Of a stretch of 64,000 nucleotides of DNA, positions 1 through 8,395 are shown piece after piece. The translations under genes and the position numbers were made by a program. The notes beneath the pieces were generated by a model. The model did not search any database. It saw nothing but the letters and a program-made list of their open reading frames with translations, and was not told the DNA's origin. Position 1 is the stretch's first letter. Each line of letters begins with the position of its first letter. Source of the DNA: Desulfobulbaceae bacterium BRH_c16a (lineage in GTDB: Bacteria > Desulfobacterota > Desulfobulbia > Desulfobulbales > Desulfocapsaceae); NCBI GenBank assembly GCA_000961725.1, contig LADS01000029.1:89309-153308 (forward strand), given 5' to 3'.

Positions 1-1913
1 TCCAGGTCAAGCCAACGGAAACCTTCGCCATCGAAATCCAGTTCCCACATCGCCGGATGTGTCCTGTACAGTGCATTCAGTTCGCCGACATACCCCTGCA
101 GTTGCCGGTGCAAATCGTTTTCTTCCAGCAAATGCCAGTCAAGGCTTTGTTTGCAGTACCATTCCGACCATTGCCCGAATTCTCCGCCCATAAAAAGGAG
201 TTTTTTCCCGGGGTGCATCCACATGGTAAGCAAGAGCAGGCGAAGATTGGCAAATTTCTGCCAGATATCGCCCGGCATTTTCTCAATCAGCGATTTCTTG
301 CCATGAACAACCTCATCGTGGGAAAGAGGGAGTGTGAAATTTTCAGAAAAAGCATACATGATAGAGAACGTCAGGCTGTTGTGGTAGTACTTTCGATAGA
401 GTGGATCCTTGGCAAAATATGCCAGGATATCGTTCATCCAGCCCATATTCCATTTGAAGCCGAAACCGAGGCCGCCATGGTGGGTCGGCTTGGAAACCCC
501 GTAGAAACTTGTCGACTCCTCGGCAATCAGCAGGGTGTTGGGAAAAAGATCGTACACCACTACATTCAGGTGGCGAAGAAATTCTATTGCTTCCAGATTT
601 TCTTTGCCGCCGTAGCAGTTAGGCAGCCATTCGCCATCTTTTCTTGCATAGTCGAGGTAGATCATCGAGGCTACGGCATCGACCCGAAGCCCGTCGATAT
701 GATACTTGTCGATCCAGAACAGGGCGTTGGCCATGAGATAATTACTCACCTCGTTGCGGCCGTAATTATAGATATAGGTCCCCCATTCCGGATGGGAGCC
801 GCGGCGGTGATCTTCGTGTTCGTACAGAGCCGAGCCGTCGAACAGGCCAAGACTGTGGGCATCCTTGGGGAAATGAGCGGGAACCCAGTCGAGGATGACA
901 CCTATGTCATTTTGATGACACATGTCGACAAAATACATGAATTCTTCGGGGGTGCCGTATCTGCTGGTGATAGAATAAGGAGCGGTCACCTGATAGCCCC
1001 ACGATTCGTCGAGGGGATGCTCCATCACCGGCATGAGCTCTATATGGGTAAACCCGAGTTTCTTGACATAAGGAATAAGCGTATCGGCAAGCTCTTTGTA
1101 AGTCAGGAAGCGTTCAGGATTTCCAGGGTCTCTTCGCCAGGAACCGGGATGAACTTCATAGACGGACATCGGCCGATCATATGGCGGAGTCACCCGTCGT
1201 TTTTCCAGCCATGAGCGATCATTCCACTTATAGCCATTGACCGACTTCACCACCGATCCGGTTTCCGGTCTCACCTCGCCGAAAAACTGAAAGGGATCGC
1301 ATTTAAGGAGGATAGTTCCATCCTGGGCTCGAATGTGGAACTTATATATCTCGTTTTCCTGCAATTGCGGGATAAAGAGTTCCCAGATTCCCGATGCGCC
1401 GAGACTGCGCATCGGATGGACCCTGCCATCCCAGCCGTTGAAGTTGCCGATTACCGATACAGCTCTGGCATTCGGCGCCCATGTGCGGAAAACAACACCT
1501 TCAATCTCACATATTTTTTTGAGATGAGCCCCCAGATGATTATAAAGTTTATAATTTCTTCCGGCATTGAAAAGGAAAATATCCTGTTCTCCCAGGTCAA
1601 CCGGAAAACGGTACGGATCGTTGGTGGTGATCACCACGCCGCTGTGAAACTGTATTTCATAGCGATAGTCGAAAGGATCGAGAAAGGGGTTGTGAAGCTG
1701 ATCGATCGGCAGGCTGATCTCGAACAGCCCCTCGCCATGGGTCCTGTTCATTGCCATCGATACATTCGCAAACACCACCTTCACCGAACGTGCGTGGGGT
1801 TGAAATGTACGGAGTGTAACCATACCCTGTTCCGGCTCATCGAAATGCGCGCCGAGATAGTAAAATGGATCATGATGATTACAGGTAAGTATTCTGGTTA
1901 TGTCGCTGTTCAT
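1..1913 (-). CDS. glgB: 1,4-alpha-glucan branching enzyme, C-terminus beyond left edge
   Basis: This is the GH13 glycogen branching enzyme, which cuts alpha-1,4 glucan chains and rejoins them as alpha-1,6 branches in the cytoplasm. The minus-strand frame is open from an ATG at 1913 to the window edge, about 637 residues. The N-terminal part (starting MNSDITRILTCNHHDPFYYLG) matches the branching-enzyme beta-sandwich modules. The catalytic barrel shows the nucleophile region DGLRVDAVASM, the acid/base region LLIAEEST and the LSHDEVVHGK motif. Comparison with the usual length of about 730 residues suggests roughly 90 C-terminal residues lie outside the window. No good Shine-Dalgarno precedes the ATG; a TTG two codons upstream is an alternative. 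No other glycogen gene is visible. The long plus-strand frames here are shadows. Confidence 0.95.
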   Translation of the reverse strand, partial: MNSDITRILTCNHHDPFYYLGAHFDEPEQGMVTLRTFQPHARSVKVVFANVSMAMNRTHGEGLFEISLPIDQLHNPFLDPFDYRYEIQFHSGVVITTNDPYRFPVDLGEQDIFLFNAGRNYKLYNHLGAHLKKICEIEGVVFRTWAPNARAVSVIGNFNGWDGRVHPMRSLGASGIWELFIPQLQENEIYKFHIRAQDGTILLKCDPFQFFGEVRPETGSVVKSVNGYKWNDRSWLEKRRVTPPYDRPMSVYEVHPGSWRRDPGNPERFLTYKELADTLIPYVKKLGFTHIELMPVMEHPLDESWGYQVTAPYSITSRYGTPEEFMYFVDMCHQNDIGVILDWVPAHFPKDAHSLGLFDGSALYEHEDHRRGSHPEWGTYIYNYGRNEVSNYLMANALFWIDKYHIDGLRVDAVASMIYLDYARKDGEWLPNCYGGKENLEAIEFLRHLNVVVYDLFPNTLLIAEESTSFYGVSKPTHHGGLGFGFKWNMGWMNDILAYFAKDPLYRKYYHNSLTFSIMYAFSENFTLPLSHDEVVHGKKSLIEKMPGDIWQKFANLRLLLLTMWMHPGKKLLFMGGEFGQWSEWYCKQSLDWHLLEENDLHRQLQGYVGELNALYRTHPAMWELDFDGEGFRWLDL

Positions 1914-2136
1914 TTTCAAACCGAATTGAGGAGGGTGAGCAATAAATGTCCGAGACATGAAATCTTAAAATATAACCAATTGTATGATATAAAAAACGAT
2001 TTGTCATGGCGAATCTGCCGGAAGCCCAGGAGGCGAGATAATTCAGATAAGAGTGCGGACTGCATATCTTGACGCGATAAGCGGAAATTTGATAGAATAT
2101 AACACATATCAGGAGATAAAATCATTCTTACGCTTG

Positions 2137-2163
2137 AAATCATGATTTTCTGCTTCATGATTT
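2137..2163. promoter_or_regulatory. 9-bp inverted repeat in the glgB-yqgE divergent region
   Basis: AAATCATGA at 2137-2145 and TCATGATTT at 2155-2163 are perfect inverted arms with a 9-base spacer, followed by a short T run. A TATAAT hexamer lies at 2170-2175, just before the yqgE ATG, but no convincing -35 box is at the right distance. It could be an operator or a weak terminator; the remainder of the 278-base divergent gap shows nothing else I can name. Confidence 0.35.
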
Positions 2164-2191
2164 TTCACATATAATTTTTCTCTGAAAAGCA

Positions 2192-2773
2192 ATGGCAATG
2201 AATGGACAAACAACACCCATAACCAACTCTCTGGCTGGAATGTTTCTGGTTTCGACTCCGCAAATGCCGGATCCGCGGTTTGAAGAACATGTGATCTATA
2301 TTTGTGCCCATAATGAAGAAGGGGCAATGGGGGTCGCTATCAACCAGCCAAACGCGGCTTTTTCGCTTGCAGAAATACTTCGCAGCGCCAATCTTCCTGT
2401 GCCGGAAGGTTTTCTTCCTCCGGTATATATCGGTGGACCGGTAGAACTGGAATCGGCTTTCATCCTCTATTTGTCGAATTATTCTGCACAGTATAAACTT
2501 GACATAAGCGAGACGGTATCCCTTACCCGGGAAACCAAAGCTCTTGAGGATATCGCCAGAGGCCGTGGTCCCGAGCAGTATCTTTTTATCCTGGGGTACA
2601 CCGGCTGGGGGCCGGGTCAGTTGGAACATGAGCTTATCGCAAACGGGTGGCTCAGTGTTCCTGCCAATGACAATATCATTTTCAACACACCGGATGAGTT
2701 GAAGTGGAAGGCCGCTGCAATGCAGTATGGCATCGATATTGCCACGTATGAGGACGTGATAGGCAATGCTTGA
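2192..2773 (+). CDS. yqgE: YqgE/AlgH family protein (UPF0301)
   Basis: The 193-residue protein belongs to the YqgE/AlgH family, a widespread cytoplasmic family whose biochemical role is not settled. Family marks visible are the N-terminal NSLAGMFLVSTPQMPDPRF stretch, the VIYICAHNEEGAMGVAINQP segment, the YIGGPV turn and the LGYTGWGPGQLEHEL block, in the normal order and at normal length. The start at 2192 has only a weak ribosome site, and a second ATG lies two codons further in. It is followed after about 120 bases by a YkgJ-type gene and then rlmH, all on the same strand. Family assignment is firm; function is not. Confidence 0.9.
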   Translation: MAMNGQTTPITNSLAGMFLVSTPQMPDPRFEEHVIYICAHNEEGAMGVAINQPNAAFSLAEILRSANLPVPEGFLPPVYIGGPVELESAFILYLSNYSAQYKLDISETVSLTRETKALEDIARGRGPEQYLFILGYTGWGPGQLEHELIANGWLSVPANDNIIFNTPDELKWKAAAMQYGIDIATYEDVIGNA

Positions 2774-2896
2774 TGCTTGCCTGTCTTTCCTGCCATCTGC
2801 CGGTTGAAATTCTATCCGGAGCAAGGTATTCTCCACATCCGAGGTGCTTTTCCTGAAAGAGCGCTGTCTTCTTCTTTTTCTCTCAAGGTGTATTGA

Positions 2897-3295
2897 ATGA
2901 CGCTTGTTCCGCAAATTTTTACCTGCACTCGATGTGGCTATTGCTGTCATGGAGAGACAACCGTTTCTCTCAATGCAGATGACCAGAAGAGGATGATTCA
3001 AGCCTTAAACGAACCTGAAGAAACGGTGCGGCAATCTTTCTGGCGGGTAACAGGCAATACCGTGCAGATGAAAACCGTCGATGGGCATTGTGTGTTCTAT
3101 GATGACGGCTGCCGGGTTCATGCGGGGAGACCTTGGCGCTGTGGTCAATGGCCTCTGCATCCGTCTATCCTCGAAGATGAAAGCAACTTTCTCGCCATTT
3201 CCGATTCATGTCCCGGAATCAACAAGAACCTGTCATACCGACAATTCTGTGAAATACTCCGAAACCTGCTGAACAACGACAGCTTCAGCTGTTGA
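2897..3295 (+). CDS. YkgJ-family cysteine cluster protein
   Basis: A 132-residue protein with the conserved Cys pattern of the YkgJ/UPF0153 family. The N-terminus carries CTRCGYCCHG, and the middle carries C-V-F-Y-D-D-G-C-R-V-H followed by RPWRCGQWP. These cysteines are expected to bind a metal, probably zinc or an Fe-S cluster, as usual for the family. The start at 2897 is preceded by AAGGTG at a reasonable distance. The 3' end overlaps a possible TTG start for rlmH by four bases, so the two genes are probably translated together. Target and reaction are unknown. Confidence 0.85.
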   Translation: MTLVPQIFTCTRCGYCCHGETTVSLNADDQKRMIQALNEPEETVRQSFWRVTGNTVQMKTVDGHCVFYDDGCRVHAGRPWRCGQWPLHPSILEDESNFLAISDSCPGINKNLSYRQFCEILRNLLNNDSFSC

Positions 3296-3309
3296 GTTTT
3301 CCTGCCGTT

Positions 3310-3774
3310 ATGAAACATGAACTCCTGTTTCTGGGGAAAATTAAAGAGAGGTTTATTGCCGAAGGCGTGCAGGAATACAGTAATCGTCTGCTTCACTACA
3401 CCTCACTGAAGATCACTGTCTTGAAAGAGAAGGGGAAAACAAGATCGCAATCTCAAAATGCCGAAACCGAAGGAACGCTGATGCTGCAGGCCGTTCCTCC
3501 GGGGGCGTTGATCGTGGCTTTGGATGTGCAGGGCAAACAGTTTTCATCTGAGGGTTTTGCCAAAAAAATAACAGAATGGGAAATGCAGGGGATAAAACAG
3601 GTGTGTTATCTGATCGGAGGGCCGGAGGGACATTCTGCAAAAGTGATAGCGGCAGCCGACCTGCTGTTGTCGTTCTCGCAGATGACCTTTACCCACGATA
3701 TGGCCCGCATGCTTCTGCTAGAACAACTGTATCGGGCGTATACGATAAATGCTGGAGAAAGATATCATAAATGA
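3310..3774 (+). CDS. rlmH: 23S rRNA pseudouridine-1915 N3-methyltransferase
   Basis: RlmH is a SPOUT-class methyltransferase that methylates pseudouridine 1915 in helix 69 of 23S rRNA using S-adenosylmethionine. The 154-residue product has the family's normal length when started at ATG 3310. The C-terminal half has the trefoil-knot SAM site, seen as YLIGGPEGHS, then LSFSQMTFTHDMARMLLLEQ and the terminal RAYTINAGERYHK. A TTG at 3292 would overlap the upstream stop codon and add six residues. In many bacteria rlmH sits behind nadD and rsfS; here it is about 39 kb from nadD and no rsfS is visible. Confidence 0.95.
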   Translation: MKHELLFLGKIKERFIAEGVQEYSNRLLHYTSLKITVLKEKGKTRSQSQNAETEGTLMLQAVPPGALIVALDVQGKQFSSEGFAKKITEWEMQGIKQVCYLIGGPEGHSAKVIAAADLLLSFSQMTFTHDMARMLLLEQLYRAYTINAGERYHK

Positions 3775-3787
3775 GGGCAAAAGTTGC

Positions 3788-3888
3788 ATCGGGATCGAAA
3801 TCGATATCGGGATCGGAGCGCACATCCTCAGATGATTTGTGTCATACTGCTACGGCGCTTCGATAGCGATTTCGATTTGGATCCCGAT
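3788..3888. repeat. long imperfect inverted repeat, 34-base arms
   Basis: The 34-base arm at 3788-3821 pairs with 3855-3888 at 29 of 34 positions, around a 33-base loop. The arms are built of repeated ATCG-rich words such as ATCGGGATCGAAATCG. The element lies between the convergent genes rlmH and rsmJ and has no reading frame of its own. It could act as a bidirectional terminator or be a dispersed palindromic repeat. Confidence 0.75.
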
Positions 3889-3908
3889 TCGAGTTGGATT
3901 ATTTTCAG

Positions 3909-4712
3909 TCATTCGTTGAACGTCAGGTAGATATCGAAGCGGCTGTTTTTCATGGTAACAACATGTGACGGGCTGGCCTTGGTGAGAGTCGGCGCCGACC
4001 GCGGACGCTTTACCACTACGCGGTTCCGAGCCCTTGTAAGAGCAGTTTCCAGGAGCACCCCACAGTCCTGGTCGTCACCGACAAGAGTTCGCAGGGTTCT
4101 CATCGCCTGACTGTTAAGGGCAGAATTGCGACGATGGGGGTACATCGGATCGAGATAGATGGTGGCGAAGTGGCCTTGATTGAGATGCAGGTAATTTTGC
4201 GCATCATCGACAATCAACTGCATCCGTTGCTCGACAATCTCAGCGGTTGTCGTCTCTTGCAGAGCCCGGTCCAAGCCGTCTGCCAGGAGGGCGGAAATGA
4301 TCGGAGAACGTTCACACATTGTCACGTGACACCCAAGACTTGCAAGAACGAACGAGTCGCCTCCGAGCCCCGAAGTGCAGTCTAAAACCCGAGGCCGGTA
4401 TCCCGGTTTTATTCCTGCGGCACGGGCAAGCGGCTGTTTCGTGGAACAGTCGTTTGCCAGCCTGTAGCCATTTTTGCCATGGATAAAATCGACAAAAAGC
4501 AGGCTGACGATTTTGCTGCTGCCGAGGGAAAAACGAAGCAGTTGAAGCCCTTCCGGGGTATAGGCAAGGATGAGTTCGGACGAACGTTCGGCAAGAGAAG
4601 GCACGAACTTCAGGCCGAGATTCTTTGCTAAAACAGCAGCTTTTTGTAGAATTATCTCAGAATGTATTGTAGATGAAACGGATATTGCCGAAGGGGAGTA
4701 CAGGGAGTGCAT
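3909..4712 (-). CDS. rsmJ: 16S rRNA (guanine-1516-N2)-methyltransferase
   Basis: The 267-residue protein matches RsmJ (former DUF548), which methylates G1516 of 16S rRNA with S-adenosylmethionine. Visible marks are the SAM-binding loop VLDCTSGLGGDSFVLASLGC, the acidic MCERSP strand end, the catalytic-type motif IYLDPMYPHR, and the C-terminal RVVVKRP and SRFDIYL segments. The first roughly 90 residues are less conserved in this family. The gene converges on rlmH across the long inverted repeat and diverges from kdsB with a 76-base gap. The start at 4712 has a GAGAAAG sequence upstream as a modest ribosome site. Confidence 0.93.
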   Translation of the reverse strand: MHSLYSPSAISVSSTIHSEIILQKAAVLAKNLGLKFVPSLAERSSELILAYTPEGLQLLRFSLGSSKIVSLLFVDFIHGKNGYRLANDCSTKQPLARAAGIKPGYRPRVLDCTSGLGGDSFVLASLGCHVTMCERSPIISALLADGLDRALQETTTAEIVEQRMQLIVDDAQNYLHLNQGHFATIYLDPMYPHRRNSALNSQAMRTLRTLVGDDQDCGVLLETALTRARNRVVVKRPRSAPTLTKASPSHVVTMKNSRFDIYLTFNE

Positions 4713-4788
4713 GAGTCTTTCTCGAGGCAGATAGTAAGTAAAACGACCAGTCCCTGCACAATACCTGAATCAAGCCGAAATAACCACT

Positions 4789-5556
4789 ATGTTCACTATG
4801 CCTATCCAAAAACCAGAAGTTATCGCTATTATACCGGCTCGATACGAGTCGAATCGATTTCGCGGGAAACCGCTGGCCCTGATCGCCGGGAAACCGATGA
4901 TCCAGCACGTTGTCGAAAGAGCCCGGGCGGTCAAGATGCTTTCCCGGGTGGTTGTTGCCACTGACGACCGGCGTATAGCCTCATGTGTCGAAGGCTTCGG
5001 CGGGGAATATGTGATGACCAGGAGCAATCACGTATCGGGCTCTGACAGGCTCGCCGAAGCGGCGGAGCTTCTCAAGATATCCGAACACGATGTTGTTGTG
5101 AATATCCAGGGAGATCAACCGCTCTTTCCGGCGGAAGTAGTGGAACAGGTCGCTCAGCCCCTGCTTGACGATCCGGCCCTGCCGATGTCGACTTTAATCT
5201 ATAAAATCGTCAGACCCGAAGAAATCGACGACCCCAACCACGTCAAAACCGTGTTTGATAGAGATTATTACGCACTGTATTTTTCCAGGTCTCCTATTCC
5301 ATTCCAGCGGAATCCGGATGAAATAGTCAAGCCTACCTACTATAAGCATCTGGGTTTTTATGCCTATCGCAAGGGCTTTCTTCTGTCGTTTGTCGCTCTT
5401 CCCGAAGGTGAATGGGAAAGATTCGAAAAACTCGAGCAATTGCGTGCTCTCGAATATGGATATAAAATAAAGCTCACTGTTACTCAATACGATTCGATTG
5501 AAGTCGATACTCCGGAAGATCTCCTCAGGGTCGAGCAGTTTTTGTTGAATGCCTGA
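4789..5556 (+). CDS. kdsB: 3-deoxy-manno-octulosonate cytidylyltransferase
   Basis: KdsB activates the lipopolysaccharide core sugar Kdo as CMP-Kdo in the cytoplasm. The 255-residue product has the full nucleotidyltransferase pattern: IIPARYESNRFRGKPL at the N-terminus, VVVATDDRRI, VNIQGDQPL, the YFSRSPIP segment and the HLGFYAYRKGFL block, ending with IEVDTPEDL. Length is normal. The start could be ATG 4789 or the in-frame ATG at 4798; neither has a clear Shine-Dalgarno. The gene shows that the organism makes Kdo-containing LPS, in agreement with lptE and lptF elsewhere in the window. Confidence 0.96.
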   Translation: MFTMPIQKPEVIAIIPARYESNRFRGKPLALIAGKPMIQHVVERARAVKMLSRVVVATDDRRIASCVEGFGGEYVMTRSNHVSGSDRLAEAAELLKISEHDVVVNIQGDQPLFPAEVVEQVAQPLLDDPALPMSTLIYKIVRPEEIDDPNHVKTVFDRDYYALYFSRSPIPFQRNPDEIVKPTYYKHLGFYAYRKGFLLSFVALPEGEWERFEKLEQLRALEYGYKIKLTVTQYDSIEVDTPEDLLRVEQFLLNA

Positions 5557-5592
5557 GAGGCCCTTTGCCAGAACAACCCCGATCTCAACCTT

Positions 5593-7887
5593 GTGAGGCA
5601 TGGTTTGATATCAGATAGACTCCGCGAAATCCAGCAAGTGCAGCTTTCCCCGCTTGATCTGCTGCCTCAGGTTGACGTTCGAGAAAAAATTGTCGACCTC
5701 GTGCTGCGCGGCGTTCCGGTCAATGCGCATTCGATAGCGAAAAACCAGCTTCTCGGGCTGCGGCAGGAACTGCTCGAAACAAACGTGGAAAACGTCAAAG
5801 TTGTCGTTTTCGGCGGAGGGACCGGGCTTTCCAATATTATCGGCGGCGATTCCAGGCGGGAAACCTGGGCCCAAAACCCCTTCTGCGGCTTGAAAGAGAT
5901 TTTTCCGCAAACGCGTTCCATTGTCTGTGTCACGGACAATGGAGGGTCGACAGGAGAACTCATCAAGGATCTTCCGCTTGTTGCCGTAGGGGACATGCGG
6001 CATGTGCTGCTCTCGTCGATTCAAAGCTGCAGCCTGCAAAAGAAATATACGGTAGACCGTGCAGAAGCAATCGCCATCACCTCGGTTCTTGCGGAAATCC
6101 TGAACTGGCGATTTGTCGGACCGCTGGAAAAGGGTTCAACGCAATTTCTTGCCATCGAGAAAAAAATTCGTCGACTGCCACAGGCACTGGAACAGTATCT
6201 CAAATATCTGTTTGAGTACCTTTTTGCCGACCAGAGACTCGCCGGAACCCTCAATCGCTCTCATTGTCTCGGCAATCTTCTACTCGCTGCCGCCATCTAC
6301 CGGGAACTCGAAGACAACCACAGCAACGCAGAGCTTGCCGGGAATCAGGAGCTGCTGCATGCTGCCATGTATAAAGGAATAAATACCCTTGCCCGGGTTC
6401 TGGGAGCAGGCGAACGTGCGGTCCTCCCGTGTACATCGACTCCTGCCCAACTTCGGGTTCTCTATACAAACGGCGTAGAGATTATCGGCGAGCATAAACT
6501 GAGCACGTCGAGAAGAGGCGTTCCTGTAGACAGTGTTCAGGTCGACTATTCCGATACTATCCGTGTTTATGAGGAAGTATTGACGGATATCGATGAGGCC
6601 GACATAATAATTCTTGCCCCGGGAAGCCTGTATTCATCGATTATCCCGGTATTCAAGGTGCCGGGCCTGGCCGATGCGGTCAGGGCCAACCAAAAGGCTT
6701 TGAAACTGCTGATATCGAACCTGTGGGTTCAGGCCGGAGAAACCGATCTGAGTATTGCCGATCCGGAAAGAAAGTTTCATGTCTCGGATATGATTCGCGC
6801 CTATGAGAAAAACATCCCGGGCGGCACCAAAGGCCTTTTCAATGAGGTTATCTGCATATCTCTAAACGACGTTCCGGCCTCTGTCCTGCAAAGCTATGCA
6901 GTCGAAGGAAAGGTGCCGATCTACGTGGACCGGGAGGTTCTCCTCAAACAGCAATATATTCCGATAGAGTGCGGGGTGTATTCGCGGGAAGCACTCGTTG
7001 AACGAGGTGTAATCCAGCACGATCCGCATATCCTGGCCATTGCAATCAAAGGACTTTACAACGGACGGAGTTGTTTCCTCCAGACACCTGCGGAATACCA
7101 GGCTGTCCAGCGGAACCGGCCGAAAAGATTTGTGCCGGGGGAAAGACAGATCATCCTGCCATGTAAAAGGTATCTTGGCATTAAAGAAAAAATCGACAAC
7201 CTGGAGATCCACTGTATCGGCATGTCCGACGGGGTAGATATCAACCTCTTGAGAGCGAACATTTGCGACATCCTCTGGGACCATCCCATAATACCTCTAT
7301 CCCACCTGGAATATGTCCAGGGTATCGAGTGTGTCGACAGGTCGTGCTGGAATCGCGATCAACAGTGGGATAATGTTTTTTCTTTTTTTGATCCTGAAGA
7401 TAAATGTATTAAGATAAGAGGTGATCAGGTTACTGTAAGAAAGACACTTGAGGTGGCTCTGATGATTGCGATGGGGGAATCTCTCCTTGGAGATTACGCC
7501 CAAAATAAAATAATGAAAGAAGTAGTGGTTGAACAACTGCATCTCGGCAGGGTCTATCATCTTCATTTAACGGACAAGAAACGAAGAACCTGTTTCCTTA
7601 CTCACGATCAGTTGCAATCGTTTTTGTCGCTTGCACGGATGTGTGCTACCGACGATGAGAATCATTATACGCGTCTTGTCAACAAGGGCGAGGGGTTTAC
7701 CCCGCCGGGACTGCTGATGGGATTGATGTATGCGTGGTATATCGACAACCGTCTCGCCAGTCATATCGAATATAAAATGTCGGTTATGAAAATAATTCAA
7801 ACCAACCTGATACCCGAACAGCTGAAAATGGCCGGCAGAAGGAGCCAGATGATCGGTTTTTTCAAAGAGATAATATTCAAGCAATAG
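5593..7887 (+). CDS. CofD/YvcK-family (UPF0052) protein, long form
   Basis: The 764-residue protein contains a CofD/YvcK-type fold, a family that includes the F420 enzyme CofD and the YvcK/GlmR cell-wall regulators. After about 75 unassigned residues come the nucleotide-binding loop VVVFGGGTGLSNIIGGD, VCVTDNGGSTGEL, VAVGDMRHVLLSS and, later, ILAPGSLYSSIIPVFKVPGL. YvcK proteins are usually 310-450 residues, so the region after about residue 500 is extra, and I recognise no domain in it. It is weakly basic, with several short hydrophobic stretches. The gene lies 36 bases behind kdsB and before a response regulator. The substrate is unknown; no F420 gene is nearby. Confidence 0.8.
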   Translation: MRHGLISDRLREIQQVQLSPLDLLPQVDVREKIVDLVLRGVPVNAHSIAKNQLLGLRQELLETNVENVKVVVFGGGTGLSNIIGGDSRRETWAQNPFCGLKEIFPQTRSIVCVTDNGGSTGELIKDLPLVAVGDMRHVLLSSIQSCSLQKKYTVDRAEAIAITSVLAEILNWRFVGPLEKGSTQFLAIEKKIRRLPQALEQYLKYLFEYLFADQRLAGTLNRSHCLGNLLLAAAIYRELEDNHSNAELAGNQELLHAAMYKGINTLARVLGAGERAVLPCTSTPAQLRVLYTNGVEIIGEHKLSTSRRGVPVDSVQVDYSDTIRVYEEVLTDIDEADIIILAPGSLYSSIIPVFKVPGLADAVRANQKALKLLISNLWVQAGETDLSIADPERKFHVSDMIRAYEKNIPGGTKGLFNEVICISLNDVPASVLQSYAVEGKVPIYVDREVLLKQQYIPIECGVYSREALVERGVIQHDPHILAIAIKGLYNGRSCFLQTPAEYQAVQRNRPKRFVPGERQIILPCKRYLGIKEKIDNLEIHCIGMSDGVDINLLRANICDILWDHPIIPLSHLEYVQGIECVDRSCWNRDQQWDNVFSFFDPEDKCIKIRGDQVTVRKTLEVALMIAMGESLLGDYAQNKIMKEVVVEQLHLGRVYHLHLTDKKRRTCFLTHDQLQSFLSLARMCATDDENHYTRLVNKGEGFTPPGLLMGLMYAWYIDNRLASHIEYKMSVMKIIQTNLIPEQLKMAGRRSQMIGFFKEIIFKQ

Positions 7888-7968
7888 ATTGCAGGCGGTT
7901 TTGAACACTCGCTGAGGAAAGAAAATCGTTCACCGGTACATATTAAAAGACTGTATAACTTGGGATCT

Positions 7969-8001
7969 GTAACCGTTCATCCAGTGCTGGTGAACGGTTA
8001 C
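7969..8001 (+). promoter_or_regulatory. hairpin directly upstream of the response-regulator ribosome site
   Basis: GTAACCGTTCA at 7969-7979 and TGAACGGTTAC at 7991-8001 are perfect inverted arms. The inner bases CCAG and CTGG extend the stem to 15 pairs with one bulged T and a two-base gap. The ribosome site GAGGAAAG begins almost at once and the ATG is at 8015. There is no T run, so it is not a standard terminator. It could be an mRNA leader hairpin affecting translation or a dyad operator. Confidence 0.55.
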
Positions 8002-8014
8002 GAGGAAAGATACG

Positions 8015-8395
8015 ATGAAAATTCTCATAGTCGATGACGATGCTCGAATTCGTGAACTTTTCCGCATGTGGCTGGAAAGGGAAGGGTTTGAAATTTACGA
8101 AGCGGAAGACGGCAGGAAAGGCGTAGAAGTCCAACGTAAAACTCCGGTCGATCTCTTGATCTGCGACCTGATAATGCCCGTCCAGGAAGGTATTGAAACC
8201 ATCACCCAGTTCACTGAAGAGTTTCCGGAAATCGGCATCATCGCTATCTCCGGAGGCGGAAAAATCGGTCCCGACTCCTATCTTACCGTAGCTGAACATC
8301 TTGGTGCATGGCGCGTGTTTACCAAACCGGTCGACATGCCATCTCTGATCGAAACCATTAAAGAGTGGCAGCAGATAAAGCCAACGAGTGATTGA
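8015..8395 (+). CDS. single-domain response regulator
   Basis: A 126-residue receiver domain with no output domain. It shows the acidic pocket ILIVDDDAR at the N-terminus, the phospho-acceptor aspartate in LLICDLIMP around residue 51, the IAISGGG segment and the conserved lysine in VFTKPVDMP near residue 106. It would be phosphorylated by a histidine kinase, most simply by the hybrid kinase encoded next: the stop codon of this gene overlaps the next ATG by one base, indicating cotranscription. With no output domain it may act in a phosphorelay or bind a partner protein. A strong ribosome site, GAGGAAAG, lies upstream. Confidence 0.92.
   Translation: MKILIVDDDARIRELFRMWLEREGFEIYEAEDGRKGVEVQRKTPVDLLICDLIMPVQEGIETITQFTEEFPEIGIIAISGGGKIGPDSYLTVAEHLGAWRVFTKPVDMPSLIETIKEWQQIKPTSD

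Noticed and set aside
57..2072. Two long plus-strand frames of 385 and 245 residues
   Set aside because: They lie opposite glgB, whose frame is open across the region with all catalytic motifs. The plus-strand products show no family resemblance.
2165..3001. A 278-residue minus-strand frame
   Set aside because: It is antisense to yqgE and the YkgJ-type gene, has a low-complexity composition and no ribosome site.
5593..7887. GAK-type system (CofD-like, ATP-grasp and HprK-like kinase genes together)
   Set aside because: Only a CofD/YvcK-like gene is present; neither an ATP-grasp nor an HprK-related gene is beside it.
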